Of a stretch of DNA of 64,000 nucleotides, positions 1 through 11,564 are shown in pieces. A program made the translations under genes and the position numbers. The stretch lies in assembly GCA_034231615.1 (NCBI GenBank), contig CM067299.1:17574498-17638497 (forward strand), read 5' to 3'. Each line of letters opens with the position of its first letter. Position 1 is the first letter of the stretch. The notes below the pieces were generated by a model. That model did not search any database. It saw only the letters and a program-made list of their open reading frames with translations, and was not told the DNA's origin. This stretch comes from Meghimatium bilineatum (Eukaryota > Mollusca > Gastropoda > Stylommatophora > Philomycidae).

Positions 1-689
1 ACTTGTGGCTGTGTGGTTGCATGCACTCGTTGTTATCACATCATGAACAGTGTCCGTTTTTAATTTACCCTCCAACTGAAAAAAAAACCCATTCCTTACC
101 AGGAATCTTCTTCTTCTTTCGTTCATTTTATCAGGAATCAAACACTGGACCTCACTGATGTGAGACCAATGTTCTAGCATCTCTGCCATGTGTCACACAT
201 TACCTTGATAAATGTAAAATAAAACATTTTACTTTATCCAGACTTATTACTGTCTCAGAATTGATTATGATACTGAATACTGCTGTCATATCTATATTAT
301 TCAGTTGAAAGTTCTACATCAGCCAAAAGCATAATTTATGGAGAACTCCAGACTGACTTATGCACAGCTGGAGGACAGAGAAGACACACTTAAGACATCA
401 CTGACTGTCTTCAGTGTTGACATAAACTTGTGGGAGAGGATAGCATAAGACATGCACTATTGGCATCGCAGACTCAAAATCAGTGCAGTTGCTGTAGAGA
501 ACATCAGACACGTTACTGTTAAACAAAAGATGCTAGATGAAAGACAAGTGCTTCTAAATGTCCCACAGACTCCTCACACAAATACTCAGATTATGGAAGG
601 AAATTTTAGGGATTCATTATCCACAATTGACACATTGCATTCATCATCATTTTCATAACACTTGAGCACATATGGTCATTATCAACTCT
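1..689. other. Unassigned AT-rich sequence
   Basis: No gene, tRNA or recognisable transposon is seen. A 68-codon open stretch at 452-658 on the plus strand has no recognisable domain and is likely chance or repeat-derived. Confidence 0.4.
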
Positions 690-1545
690 ATTCAGCTCAA
701 CACCAATGTTTCTCACTTTGTTTAGAAACTCCAGCCTGATTTCTCATTACTCTGCTCATACCCAGCAGTGTATATCTATGTTCCTTTAGCACAGAATACA
801 GAGCAAAAAAAGCAGACACTATTACTTTCCAGTTTGAGCAATGTGGTGCTACTGTGTTTAGTTTTTGTATGTTGAGATTCATAGTCATACCCTCTTTGAT
901 GGTTGTTCTGCAGAGAGTTTTTCTTGGTCTTTCTTTTTTGTCATCTGGTACCCATTTTAATGTTTGCAGTGGCAGTTTATTTTCATTCATTCTAAATACA
1001 TATTTAGAATGATAATCTGTTTCAGATTATGTCCTCTGTTTTCTTCTTACTGTTGTAGAAACATATTGCCATTTGGTATCTTTTAGTAAATATATTGCTA
1101 TTTAATCTCCAGTGCCTTTGTTACTTTCCAGGTCTTGCAGCATATGTTAATACATATATAGGAATTAAACAGTTGTAGTTTGGTATGTTTACTTATTGTT
1201 TTTTTTACTTCCAGATGTTTGTTGGGTGGTTGAATGCACTGGATGCCAAAGCAATTCAAATATAAATCTCTTTTGTTGTACATCCATCTTGTGTCATTTT
1301 GCTGCCATAATAGGAAAAGTTATCAACTGGTTGAATTGTTTCTCATAATCTTAGTCTTTAAAGTGTTAACTTGAAGGCCTATTTGTTCTGAAAGATGACA
1401 AAGTCAATTCAACATTTTTGTGCCTTATCAGGAGTTGGACTTAATGCCAAATCATCTGCTAAATAAAGACCAGAGAGTCTTATCATTCCATTTTATACCA
1501 AAAGATTAATTTTAGGCACAGTTTTCATAATCTAATCTATCAATC
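690..1545 (-). mobile_element. LINE fragment, reverse transcriptase palm to C-terminus
   Basis: A decayed non-LTR retrotransposon on the minus strand. Near 1440 the reverse strand reads LADDLAL, the reverse-transcriptase catalytic block, followed by IGLQVNTLKTKIM, as in many RTE/BovB-like elements. Near 770-990 it reads a C-terminal block with ERPRKTLCRTT and NWKVIVSAFFAL, matching the [11 protein letters not shown] / [11 protein letters not shown] end of the LINE at 50.4-51.3 kb. The spacing between the two blocks (about 0.5 kb) is close to that copy, so this is one element. Several stops and frame changes make it non-functional. Confidence 0.72.
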
Positions 1546-1859
1546 AATCTAGTGGATTAGGCGATCATGCTTCTCCGCAACTTTGTCTCTTTTGTTGGTT
1601 GTTAATAGGTTTAGTTGTTGACTTCTTTTTGGACCACAGTGACAACCCATCCAGAAGTTTTTCTCTTTGTTATCCTCTCTCTCTTCTCCACTTCATCTTT
1701 CTGGTGGTTACTAAAGGTTCAAGTTTTACTTTCCTCATCAAATGCCCTAAAAAATCTTGATTGTCCACTTCTAATTTTCACTATAATTTGTCATTTTACT
1801 CCAGCATCTCTGAGAATTTATTTCTACATTATTTTTCTTGGCTATCCATAAAAGTGTAT

Positions 1860-2180
1860 ACAGAGGAATTAGCTCAATATAACATCCTAGCACTCGAACT
1901 TGCGTCGATATGCATTGATATTAACTTATTGCATAGAAAGTTGTGGTATGTGGCCGAGAGCTTAGAGCATTGGTTTCACACCATTAAGGTCCAGAGTTCG
2001 ATCCCTGATAAGGACACAGTTTTTTTTTCTGTCTGAGTGTAAATTAAAAAACTCATCCTGGACATTACGTGGTTACAGCATGGGCATGTGGCCTTTATCA
2101 CACAAGCCATTCAAATACTCCCTGTTTTGTATTTTTCCCTAATGGGGAAAAATGTAGTATGACAGTTTTTATAGAATGTT
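1860..2180 (+). mobile_element. tRNA-derived SINE inserted in a LINE relic
   Basis: Contains an A-box-like TGGCCGAGAGCTTAGAGCA at about 1951 and a B box GAGTTCGATCCC at about 1993, spaced as in a tRNA-type pol III promoter, followed by a T-run and a tRNA-unrelated body. The flanks at 1545-1860 and 2185-2655 are both parts of one LINE, so this is a nested insertion. Ends are approximate because no clean target duplication was found. Confidence 0.65.
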
Positions 2181-2654
2181 ACTCATTTTTTTAAATGTTG
2201 ATTTGGCATGTGCTATCTTGATCTCAATAGAGCACTAACCATTTGATTTTAAAATGGTGCCAAGATACTTGACTTTATCTGCTTATTTAATTTCCAAGTT
2301 AAAAAGCAATGGTGACATAATGCAGTCTTATTTTACTCCTGTTTCTATGTAAAAACCATTAAGTTTTACCCTCGTTTGTTCTAAATACAGCATTTTGAGT
2401 TGTCATGTAAAGCTCTTATTACATTTAAGTACCTAGTTGTGAAGCCATATATGTCGAGAATTTTCCAATGTTGGATAATAAAGAATGTCAAATGCCTTTT
2501 CAAAATCAATAAAGTTGATAATAACTAGGGATTGCATTTCCACTGATTCTTTGATGATTCTTCTAAAGACAAGTGTGATGACCATTTGTCTAAATCCAAC
2601 TCTCTGTTCTCTAATTTTTCCATCTGCCTCTCCCTTGCAACTTTCTAGCATCTA

Positions 2655-2940
2655 TCTATCTATATTTCCGCTAAACCCTTTGTTGCCTTTCAGCGTCAGG
2701 AGTAGAAGAGTTTTCTAGAGATTACCCTTTTGTGTGCTGAGTATATTGTGGAGTTTTCGCCTCTTTATTTCTGTGGTCCATCAATTTTGTGGTCGGCCTC
2801 TAGGTCTGCCTTTACTGTATCTGTGTAACATAGCTTGCTGTGGTATGCTGTCTGATGGTAGTCTGCTGATTTGTGCAAACCATTTTATCTGTTGTCTCTT
2901 AATTAATCTCTTAATGCCAAGGTTGGAGTGGTACCGTTTC
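2655..2940 (-). mobile_element. LINE C-terminal fragment nested in another LINE
   Basis: The reverse strand reads a KGRPRGRP-like basic block and a trailing region homologous to 18495-18665, including a shared plus-strand string GCGTCAGG(A/G)GTAGAAGAGTT. It separates two pieces of the reverse transcriptase of the surrounding LINE, so it was inserted later or was left by recombination. Confidence 0.55.
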
Positions 2941-4092
2941 TTTGTCTAATGTCTTCATTTCTAGCATCATACTACATAATATATTTCCTGGCACTACCAA
3001 TAGAGTTATTCTTCACCAATTACCAAATAGATCGCCCTTCTTAGGTAATATTACTATAATTCCATCTTTCCATTTTTGGAGTGGTTGTTCTTCTCTCCGT
3101 ACATCATTTATAATAGAAAGTATGTTTAAAAGATTTGCATCATCCATTGCTATCAGCATCTTGCCACTGATTTCATCATCACCAGCTGCTTTGAATTTTG
3201 TGTTTCTTAACTGCTTCTTTTATCACTTCAAGTGTGTAAATTCATCACAAGATCCTAACATAAGCAACTGGTTTGATATCAAAGGCTGGTGGCGGTCTAT
3301 TCAGGCCTCTGTATAATGTTCTGCCAATCGCTGAATTTGTTTTTTTTCTGTAATGAGAAGGTTGCAGTGTTTGTCTCTGGTAGAGTATATTTGGAGTGGA
3401 TGGTGGATTGCATAACTTTCTTGTGATCTGGTATAAGCATCTGCTGTTCCTACTTTTGCCTAGATTTCTATGTAGCAGGTGTTTTTGCTGCAGGGAGATT
3501 TAATTTTGCTGTTCTCCATTCTTGAATTTTGTTTTAGGTGTCATTACTAATCCACTTTGTCTTTCTCATTTGTGAATGTCCTGCAGTAGTTATTGATGCT
3601 TCTTTCATCGCTGTTTTGAAATGTTCCCATTTGCTTTCAATTGAGTGATAGTTATATTGTTGTTTACTTTGGATAAAGCTTTGAAAGGATTGTGTACCAG
3701 CATTATATTCTGCTTGTAAGTCAGTTGTCTCTGTATGTCTATATTCTTGTTTTTAGTTAATTGGTAAATTTTTTTAAATATTTAACTTGACCATGCAGAA
3801 AACATAATTGCTGCCAACATCTGTACCACAATAAGTTTGTAATCACGGACTGGTGTGCAAAATGTGTTACTAATGCAGAAGTAATCTATCTGGTTCTTTG
3901 TTTTACCATCAGGAGAATTCCATGTTATTTTATGTATATCCTTATGTGAACATATTGTGTCGGCTATAATGAAGTTTGACATTTCCCACACAGCTCAAGT
4001 AATATTTTACTATTTTAAATTATACTACATATACCATTTACACCCAGATGTCTGTGTATTCTATCATTGTTTCTTGTTTTAGCTATTAACAC

Positions 4093-4270
4093 TACAGTGG
4101 AATCCTGTTATAATAATTTGGTCCGGACTAACAAAATATGTATGTAATAACAGAAATTCGCTATGTACAGTACAAACAATATAGAATAAATATTATTAGA
4201 GATTTTGAAAATTGTTGTTATATAGGGTAATTTGTTATAAAAGGATTAGCTATAGAGGGATTCCACTGTA
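4093..4270. mobile_element. MITE of the TACAGTNGAATCCC family, copy 1
   Basis: About 178 bp, starting TACAGTGGAATCC and ending GGATTCCACTGTA, so it has near-perfect terminal inverted repeats with TA at both ends. The interior contains TTGTTATAT and TTATAACA-like inverted strings. It has no coding capacity. Copies of the same family lie at 8358, 20243 and 38348, plus a half copy at 18735. TA-flanked CAGT termini resemble pogo/Tigger-type MITEs; this assignment is from memory. Confidence 0.8.
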
Positions 4271-4281
4271 TTATGATTATA

Positions 4282-5497
4282 GGTGGTCGAAAAGTTTTGC
4301 ACTTTCGTGTGAAGGAATCAAGACACTTACCTAAAAATAGGTATGAACTTTAGTCCTTCTCTATGTGTTCACCCCTCAAGGCCATGCTCTTCTCCTTTTC
4401 TTCTTCACCTTTCTAATGCCTTGATTGTAGAACTCCTCCTCCTGGGCCTGGAACCACATCTCTACTTCAGTAATCAAGTCCTGGATGTCAGATGACGCTC
4501 ACAAAGCGGATTCTTCATGTTTGTAAACAGAAAAGAGTCACTTGATGTTAAGTCAGGTGAGTACAGTGATTTCATACCTGCACTGCTGGACAAAAACAAT
4601 GAAGTCATGAGCCAACGCATTGTCCTGAAGTAGATGAACACCTTTGGACAGCATCCTGCATCCTTTGCACTTAATTTCTTTTCGTAATTTCCTGAGAAGA
4701 CTTTGGTAGTATGTTGAGTTGATAGTATGGTCACAAGGAAGGTAATTGGTAAGTATTACCCAGTAACAGTCCCAAAAGACAGTGAGCATGATTTTCCCAT
4801 AGAGGAAACCATCTTTGCCTTCTTTGGTGGTGCCAAATAGGAATGTTTTCATTGTTTGCTCTGGTTTTTTGTCTCAGGATCATAGAGATACACCCAACAT
4901 TCATCCACAGTAATAAATCTACGAAAAAGAAACATCTTTGTCAGCATTGTAAATGTTCAACATCTTTGTGAATGCTTCGACTCACCACTCATTTTGGATT
5001 GGCATGAGAAGATGGGGAACCCACCTGGCAGACACCTTTGATATGCGAAGCTGCTCATGCAAAATCATCAACGTGGTCCCATGATTTAGTCTCTATGATT
5101 TCCTCAATGGTAATGCACTTGTCAGAGAGGACTAGGGCCTCCACTATTGCAATGTTGCTTGCATCATCTGCAGTACACATCGTGCCATTTTAAAGTGATT
5201 TTTCCAACTCTTCACAGTATCATATAACGGGCAGACATCCTTATAAACAGCAAACATCTTATCATGAATTTGTTTTGCAGATTTACCTCAAGTGCAGGAA
5301 TTTCATTATGCAACAAGACTCTGTTTTATCCATGATACAGCTTCATACACAACTGAACTAGTTTCCTGCCAATTTCTGTTTCATGCACCACAATGCGGGG
5401 ATTGTCAACCAGTAGTGTGTCTTTAAAATGATACATCGCAATCTCGCCTGTCCTAATGATTTCTTAGTAAAGTACAAAACATTTTGACCAACCCTCG
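4282..5497 (-). mobile_element. mariner-type transposon relic
   Basis: About 1.2 kb bounded by imperfect terminal inverted repeats: left GGTGGTCGAAAAGTTTTGCA, right (reverse strand) GGTTGGTCAAAATGTTTTGT, each next to TA. The minus strand carries mariner transposase blocks in order: FITVDECWVYLYDPET near 4890 (first Asp), GKIMLTVFWD, HLLQDNALAH near 4635 (second Asp) and YSPDLTSSD near 4560 (third Asp of a D,D34D triad). Reading frames shift several times, so it is dead, but the catalytic Asp positions are still readable. It belongs to the Tc1/mariner cut-and-paste superfamily. Confidence 0.88.
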
Positions 5498-6816
5498 TAT
5501 GTCATGCTCTGTTATCTTGTTGCAATGAGCATGGTGCTGGCTTCATCATCCATTGGTCAATGAAATATTCAGGCCAAACGTGATATTCCCCCTTTTTAAT
5601 AAAGGAAAACTTGGCATCTTGTTGATCATACTCAAAATTATTTCATAAAAATAATCTTTTGTATCATCAAGGGCATCATTAGATGGAGCAAAAAATGATC
5701 TTTTGTATCAACGACATCATTAGTTGGAGCGAAAAAAATTGAACTGTCAGCTTAAAGAATCATGTCTGGTAGTGTGCTGGTATTAATCTTTCGATTGGTT
5801 TCCAACTTATGAGGCAATTTGCAGCTTTTGTTGTCTTATTAAGATAGTGACACCTCCTGAATTATTGTTGTCAGTATTACCAGATTATATTATGTGTTTT
5901 TGTTCACTTTGAAGGTATTTCTTGCTGCACATGTACAACTACATTCACTTCCTCCAATATATTAGTATATTTTTTATTTAAACTAATAATTGAAGATGTC
6001 CTTTATTTTACATAACTTTTCAATTTTTTTTTCATTTTTAAACACTACTTGCATGTTTATGAGCTTTGTCGGTACAGTGGGAATGTCATGACTTCACTGC
6101 GACATGAACCAAGAATATCTAGTCTGTGCGAATTGGAATTGTGAGAGTTTCTTACTAACTTCTAAGTCACAGAATCTACCAGTAGTATATTAGCATAATC
6201 TTCCCCTGTGATATATTTTATACACTGCTTAATCTCAAGCACTGTTTTTTTTAAAATTATATGTTTAAAACTGCAGTACAATTTTACATTATAGTTAAAA
6301 ACTGCAGTAAAACTTACTCCCAAAAAAATGATTTTATATGTATGGAAGATAGATTGCAGTGAAACTGTGTACTAAATCGCAAATGAACAACTGACAAGAA
6401 ATATATGTTGAAGAATTGCAGTTTCACAAGTGAACATATATATATGTGTATATATTGCATTCATTTGTACAACTAACGAACGCAGAAGAAAAAGGAGAAT
6501 TTGTACAACTGAATTTCAACATTTTTTAGTGTGTGATATTTACTGTATTACTTCATGTTTCATATTGAAACTGTTATTTCATGTTTTCTTCTCTCATTGC
6601 AGCATTTTCTGCATTTCATGTCAAGCATAATAGCCTGATTTTATATTTCTATCAAGAAAGCTCATAACCTGTTTCCCTATGCCTACTCTGTTTGTGCCTA
6701 GATGACACATAGCAATGGAGCATGTTCATTTCTGTACTGGTTTTCATTGCTATCTCATTGTAGAAATAAACCCTTGTGTCAGAAATATGGAACATTTTAT
6801 ATATTTATATATTATA
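5498..6816. other. Unassigned AT-rich sequence
   Basis: No gene was recognised. A near-direct repeat of the string ATCTTTTGTATCA occurs twice near 5655-5710, with CATCATTAG(A/T)TGGAGC following each. This is a local duplication, possibly within an old retroelement that I cannot name. From 5880 to 6700 I see only A/T-rich, low-complexity sequence. Confidence 0.4.
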
Positions 6817-7030
6817 TATGGGTATTTCCTTGGCATAGTGGTTCAGATATTTGGCTTGTGTTCAAGAGTTCTCGATACCAGGCTGTGACATCTTGTTTAT
6901 AAGTAAATTTTACGGAGGTTGTACAGAGTTACATGAAAGTTGGGATCTTGGTGGGTGGAGTGTTATTCTGTTGTTGAGAGAAACATGAATTCATATGGGA
7001 AAATCCCCAAGTACTCCTTTCAGTCCTTTT
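6817..7030 (+). mobile_element. tRNA-type SINE (family D), copy 1
   Basis: Has an A-box-like CTTGGCATAGTGGTTCAGA, a degenerate B box GAGTTCTCGATACC, then a body (TGTGACATCTTGTTTATAAG, GAGTTACATG, CATATGGGAAA) that recurs at 46165-46400 and, more weakly, at 8775-8930. It ends beside an AT microsatellite at about 7030. Confidence 0.6.
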
Positions 7031-7177
7031 ATTTATATATATATATAAATATATAGTTTGTATGTACATTTTAAATGTGATATTTGAAATTTTGTTAGTA
7101 AGTTTTAGTTAATTTTAAAAATCATCTATGAATGAAATGAGGCAAGGTGAGATGTATACTTGAATGAGACTGTATAT

Positions 7178-7396
7178 GTTTGAGTGAGGCATTGTGAAAC
7201 ATGTTTTTAGCTGATTTTACATATAGTATGATTTAATCATTTGATATGGTTATATTTTTGGAGTCCATAAAGTTGTCAGTAGCAGTGTAAATTATGTGTG
7301 TTTGAGTGAGGCATTGTGAGACATGTTTTTAGCTGATTTTACATAGAGTGTGATTTAGTCATTTGATAAGGTTATATTATTTGAGTCCATAAAGTT
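7178..7396. repeat. Tandem duplication, period about 123 bp
   Basis: Two adjacent, slightly diverged copies begin TGTTTGAGTGAGGCATTGTG at 7181 and again at about 7300, and each runs through GAGTCCATAAAGTTGT. No coding content is seen. This is an old local duplication. Confidence 0.75.
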
Positions 7397-7684
7397 GTGT
7401 CTTTATTGTAGCTTGACCAAGTCAATTCCATGTTAATAGAAAGACATGTCATATCAGTGAGACAATACTTCAGATAGAAATGTGAGTAATTATACTCATG
7501 GATGGACAAAATGCTGTCTGTTGGCCAAACCTGACCTGCCAAGGCATTTTTAATGGCCAGCCAGGATGATTTATAAGTACAATACAATCTGAGTTCAGGA
7601 AATATCAAATCACACCACCTCAGTCAAACTGTAAAATACAAACAGTGGTAATGGAGAAATTATTACATCAAACCGTTCATGTTT

Positions 7685-7706
7685 CCCCCCCCCCCCCCCC
7701 CCCCCC
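7685..7706. repeat. Poly(C) tract
   Basis: An uninterrupted run of 22 C. It is unusual in AT-rich DNA. Length is likely variable and also prone to sequencing error. Confidence 0.9.
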
Positions 7707-7892
7707 ACTGCCAACCGTTGATGTTCTACATTAAAGACTTCAAATGCAGCAAGTATTGTGTGTAGAATGTGGGGAAAAGTTTCAGAATTTTTTATAGATA
7801 ATTTAAACTAAAGAAAAAAAGCTCATTGTTCCCATTCTACACACAAAAATGCTGAATCTCGTCCACCAATGCTAAAATGTTGCCCATCTCTA

Positions 7893-8064
7893 AATTACAC
7901 TATTGTCAGTAATGAAGTATCATCTTGTATGTCAGTTATTGATTAACAGAACATATTTGACTGCAGCCTGACATATCAATTACACTATTGTCAGTAATGA
8001 AGTATCATCTTGTATATCAGTTATTGATTAGCAGAACATATTTGATTGCAGTCTGACATATCAA
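7893..8064. repeat. Tandem duplication, period 85 bp
   Basis: Two head-to-tail copies start AATTACACTATTGTCAGTAA at 7893 and 7978, with only a few differences (TGT/TAT, TTAACAG/TTAGCAG, GACTGCAGCC/GATTGCAGTC). The low divergence indicates a fairly recent duplication. Confidence 0.85.
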
Positions 8065-8130
8065 TTGGTGCTGCTCGGTATCTCACTGCAGTGAACTGAA
8101 CAATATGCATGTTTTTGTGTACCTTGCTTG

Positions 8131-8265
8131 TTATATATATATATATATATACTCCTTATCCGTCCTCTTATGCACTGCTTTATCCTTTTGTGTCCTCTCA
8201 TGCACTGCTTCCTCTTTATCCATCCTCCCATGCACTGCTGATCTCTCTGCCTGTGTGAGTCCGAA
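8131..8265. repeat. AT microsatellite and CATGCACTGCT minisatellite
   Basis: About ten TA units (8131-8151) are followed by three imperfect, roughly 38-bp units sharing TATCC and ATGCACTGCT. The open frame across them is low-complexity and not a gene. Confidence 0.65.
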
Positions 8266-8357
8266 TCAGTACAATATCATTTATAGCCATATCATGAATG
8301 CTGTGTACATTTGATACTTCCCTCCTCCCCTTAGAAAATTAGGAACATGACTTTTAG

Positions 8358-8536
8358 TACAGTTGAATCCCATTATAACAACTTGGTGCGGACTGACAAA
8401 ATATGTATGTAATAACAGAAATTTGCTACATACAGTACAAGTATTATAGAATAAATGTAATTGGGAATTGTGGAAAGTGTTGTTATATTAAGGAAATTTG
8501 TTATAACAGATTGCACTATAGAGGGATTTGACTATA
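8358..8536. mobile_element. MITE of the TACAGTNGAATCCC family, copy 2
   Basis: Starts TACAGTTGAATCCCATTATA and ends GGGATTTGACTATA. It is in the same orientation as the copy at 4093 and shares the interior (GGTGCGGACTGACAAAATAT, GTATGTAATAACAGAAATT). Confidence 0.8.
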
Positions 8537-8774
8537 ATATGAACTTAGCCAAATGATTTTCTGCAAAAAAAGGTCATGAAAAATCTAATGAAAAGGGGGA
8601 ATTGCAATGAAAATATGCAAATTAACTTATTTTTTTTTAAGTTAAAAAAAACTCACTGAAGAAGCATCTATGCCCACCTAGCACACAATCTAACAGGCAG
8701 TTGTTGAGTTTAATTAACTGTCCAATTAGAGGGGATCTCTGTGACACCTTTTGTTTTTCTTTCGGGTTATGGGT

Positions 8775-8930
8775 TACATCTTGTTTATAATTGCATTTTT
8801 TGTCTTAGGTCTCTGGAGTTTATTGTTTGAAGCCAAGGAGTTATGTGCTTTAGCGGTACTCTGCAACATCCTGCTCTATTAAGAAGGATGGAGTATATAT
8901 AGGGGAACTCAAGTACTTCAGTAAATCCTT
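8775..8930 (+). mobile_element. Degenerate SINE family D copy
   Basis: CATCTTGTTTATAA, GAGTTATGTGCTTTAGC and GGTACTCTGC match in order the body of the family D copy at 46165-46375 (GAGTTACGTGCTATGAG, GATACTCTCGG). The tRNA-like head is eroded. Confidence 0.45.
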
Positions 8931-9629
8931 TGTAGATAAGAACATAAGATTAGTTAGATAAGCATTAGGTGGCAGGATACCGGGGTAAGTTAAGAAATCA
9001 GGAGATGAACAAAGATCTCGTGGACACCAGGATTAAAGAGAGAAAAAGGAGATCCACAGGGAGAAAGGAAATAGGGAAGACCCGCAGGAACACATGGAGA
9101 AGCAAGACATTGAAGAAGGACTTGTAGATATTGGAAATACATGGAACGAAGCTAAGAGCATATCCAAGAATAGAGACAACATAAAAAATCCATTTGTTTA
9201 AACTCTTAGGGAAAATGGTATTGATTGATGATTGATTTAACACAGCATTGAGAGGAAAATTGTATTGTGTAAGGTCCTTTGGTTTTCAAATAGATGTGCT
9301 GGCTTTGTAATACAAGTGACATTTACAAGAAACGTATATTATTTTTTTAAGTTTAAATTTATTGAAGTATACAAAAGGTCACACATGTGTGATATTTTTG
9401 ACATACATAATTATTATAGCAATATGTAATGGCAATAAATATATGATTTAAACATACAAAATATGTCACTAATTTTCTATGTTTAATGTTGTATGTACTT
9501 GTGTTTAAAAAATCACCAGACAGTTTATCTAATCATCTCTATGTTATGTCTGAGTCTGTATTGAAATGTGTGAAATCTTAGTTTAAAATTGATAAATGGT
9601 TGAATGAAATATTAGTAGTTTATAAGATA

Positions 9630-9745
9630 TTGTTGGCAGACAACATCAAGGACTGGACAGGTCAAGATTTGTCCAGTCATCCGCATTGCTAAAGATATAA
9701 ATTGCAGAAGTTTTTGTAGATACATCCAATATTTGACTCCTGTTG
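9630..9745 (+). mobile_element. LINE 3'-end fragment (DNIKDWTGQ family), copy 1
   Basis: Reads DNIKDWTGQDLSS on the plus strand, the C-terminal signature also present at 14345 and 19015. Only the last ~30 codons and adjacent 3' sequence remain. Confidence 0.6.
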
Positions 9746-10185
9746 AATGGAGGTGAATGGACAGAAACTAGAGCAAGTTGATACCTTTAAATAAAGATAT
9801 TATATGAGCAGCGATGGAAGAACTACCAAAGAAATAAAGACTAGACTTGAAATATCTTTAGCTGCAATGTCTAGATTAAATACCATATGGTAGAAAAGAA
9901 TACGAACAGCAGTGAAAATAAAAAAACCTATAAAAATTTCTAATAATACCTATTCCTTTGCAAAAATGATGTGAGAGTTTGATAATTACAGCAGAAACAG
10001 AGAGGAGAGTACAAACTTTTGAAAACAAATACTGCAGATGAATATTACGTATCCATTATATAGAACATAAAACCAAATATATGCGAGAAACAAAATAAAT
10101 ACTCTTGCAGGCCAATAAGAACATCTCATGTCAGTGGTGGAGCGTCGCAAATTTGTGTGGTTTGACCACATGCTGAGGTACGATT
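9745..10185 (+). mobile_element. LINE reverse-transcriptase C-terminal fragment
   Basis: The plus strand reads VNGQKLEQVDTFK, SSDGRTTKEIKTRLEIS, AAMSRLNTIW and later VERRKFVWFDHMLRYDS, equivalent to LEQVKSFKYLG ... VKRRKLxWFGHV in related LINEs. Frames are broken in several places. Together with 9630-9745 it may derive from one rearranged copy. Confidence 0.65.
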
Positions 10186-10194
10186 CCTGTTGCC

Positions 10195-10300
10195 CAGACA
10201 GTCACTTTTGAGCCTTCACTTAACAATTTCTGAACTGTCAAGGGTTACCTAGGCAGCCACTTTTGAGTCTTTACTTAACAATTTCTAAACTGCTTTAATA
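10195..10300. repeat. Imperfect duplication
   Basis: CACTTTTGAGCCTTCACTTA and CACTTTTGAGTCTTTACTTA, each followed by ACAATTTCTNAACTG, lie about 66 bp apart. This is a small local duplication with no gene. Confidence 0.6.
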
Positions 10301-10528
10301 TTTTTAACACTTGGCTGACCAACAATCCAGTTGCTGTCTTAAACTTATGTCCTGAGGAAAGCTGAGAACATCATACCTGGAGGAATGAAGAACCAGACTT
10401 AACAGGAACATTGTAATACATGCAATTTGAACTGGTCTGCCTCAGAAAACTGATAATGAATGTAGTCCTATACAACTGTTTTTCGCCTATTTTCACAATT
10501 ATTCTGTGTGTTTGTTTTTATGTTTAAG

Positions 10529-10690
10529 GCCTACCGCAATAATTTCATAAACAATGCCATCAAGCACAGAACACCTACTCCTGTGGCCACAGACTTCAAT
10601 GGCGATAATCATCATGATGCTCTTGATATTCAGGTCACTGCCATCAGATCCTGCACCACCGATGATAGTCTCGGTACACTCTAGAAAATC
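10529..10690 (+). other. Unidentified coding-like fragment
   Basis: The plus strand has an open frame with ordinary-looking protein content (AYRNNFINNAIKHR, VATDFNGDNHHDAL) ending at a stop near 10684. I do not recognise the family. It lies in a transposon-rich stretch next to a Penelope-like repeat, so it may be the remnant of a mobile element rather than a host exon. Confidence 0.3.
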
Positions 10691-10769
10691 GTCTTATTTT
10701 TTTAATTGGGTACCATCATGCCTTTTGAACTCAATTCCGACCACTCTTTTGTTTAGTACTAGGTTGGGG

Positions 10770-11110
10770 TAGTCTTGGTCTTATTCATTTCGTTCCGTCA
10801 TTTACGTCATCTTTTTGTTCGTTTCGTTTCCACATATATTTACGTTTTTCCTGTCCTTCCGGCATCTCATTTCCATATTTCCGTTGGATACTTTTGTGTG
10901 TTGTGATAATTTCCATTCGTCGTCTTTTGATGTTTTGTGTGTATCTTGTTAAGGGCTTTTTGGTTGAAATGTTGAGTATGTTTTGTGCATTGTAATTTTT
11001 ATGTTTTCTTGTGTGTACATCATTACCCACTAGTTTTAGTGATAGTCCGTCATATCTGAGTGAAACTATTCTAAGAACATATGTTTTGCGAAAGTACAAC
11101 TGTTGTTACG
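10770..11110 (-). repeat. Dispersed repeat, Penelope-like end (copy 1)
   Basis: Homologous over about 250 bp to 47835-48095 in the opposite orientation. Both contain AACATCAAAAGACGACGAAT and AATATGGAAATGA-ATGCCGGA strings on the equivalent strand, and a stem-loop motif (here CTTGTTAAGGGCTTTTTGGT plus TGAAATGTTGA). Similar stem-loop motifs occur at ends of Penelope-like elements; I infer this family but cannot prove it. Confidence 0.5.
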
Positions 11111-11548
11111 TTTCACGCAGTTACCTAATGTTGATTGTTATATTTTCTATAAAATCACTACAGCCAGAATATATATATATGCGCTTCTGGGGGAGAATTC
11201 TGTCTGTCCCCCCCCCCATTACAACGTCATCGGCGCATATAAAAACCCAGGTGGCAGAATTCTGACCATCGCCAAGCATTTTTGTAACTATGATTAAAAG
11301 TTTATAATTGGCTTTATCTTCCGGGGAAAAAGAAGTGCCAACACTGCTAGCAAATCTAACTTCTTTTTATAATTTTCTGCTAAAATGAAAGTTACAATCG
11401 ATGCACCCGCCCATCTAACTGAAATGGAAGCCATTTTTATTAAATTCTTAGACGTTGTTTTTTTTAACAACCAGTACTTTTTTATTAAGGAAAAAAGGTG
11501 GGTATAAGCTACGTGTGCAGGGAAATGTACCTAATTATTATCCCTTCT

Positions 11549-11564
11549 CCCCCCCCCCCCCCCC
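11549..11564. repeat. Poly(C) tract
   Basis: A run of 16 C within AT-rich sequence. Confidence 0.85.

Larger units (their letters stand above)
1545..4000 (-). mobile_element. Composite LINE relic: endonuclease, RT and 3' end, with nested insertions
   Basis: Minus strand, read right to left. 3782-3991 encodes an APE-type endonuclease piece (SHKDIHKITWNSPDG, NQIDYFCI). 2945-3200 encodes the EN-RT linker and RT fingers (AAGDDEISGKML, GIIVILPKKGD). 2433-2655 carries RT palm (IINFIDFEKAFD). Near 2330 is a damaged GVRQGC-like block, with an apparent deletion to KYLGTIL. 1545-1860 is the element's 3' end, homologous to the end at 27.56 kb. The order matches an intact LINE, but a SINE (about 1860-2180) and a second LINE end (about 2655-2940) interrupt it. 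It is old and inactive. Confidence 0.75.

Noticed and set aside
8998-9243. 81-codon hydrophobic minus-strand frame (ILGYALSFVPCIS)
   Set aside because: Composition reflects AG-rich sequence on the plus strand; no homolog known and no gene context.
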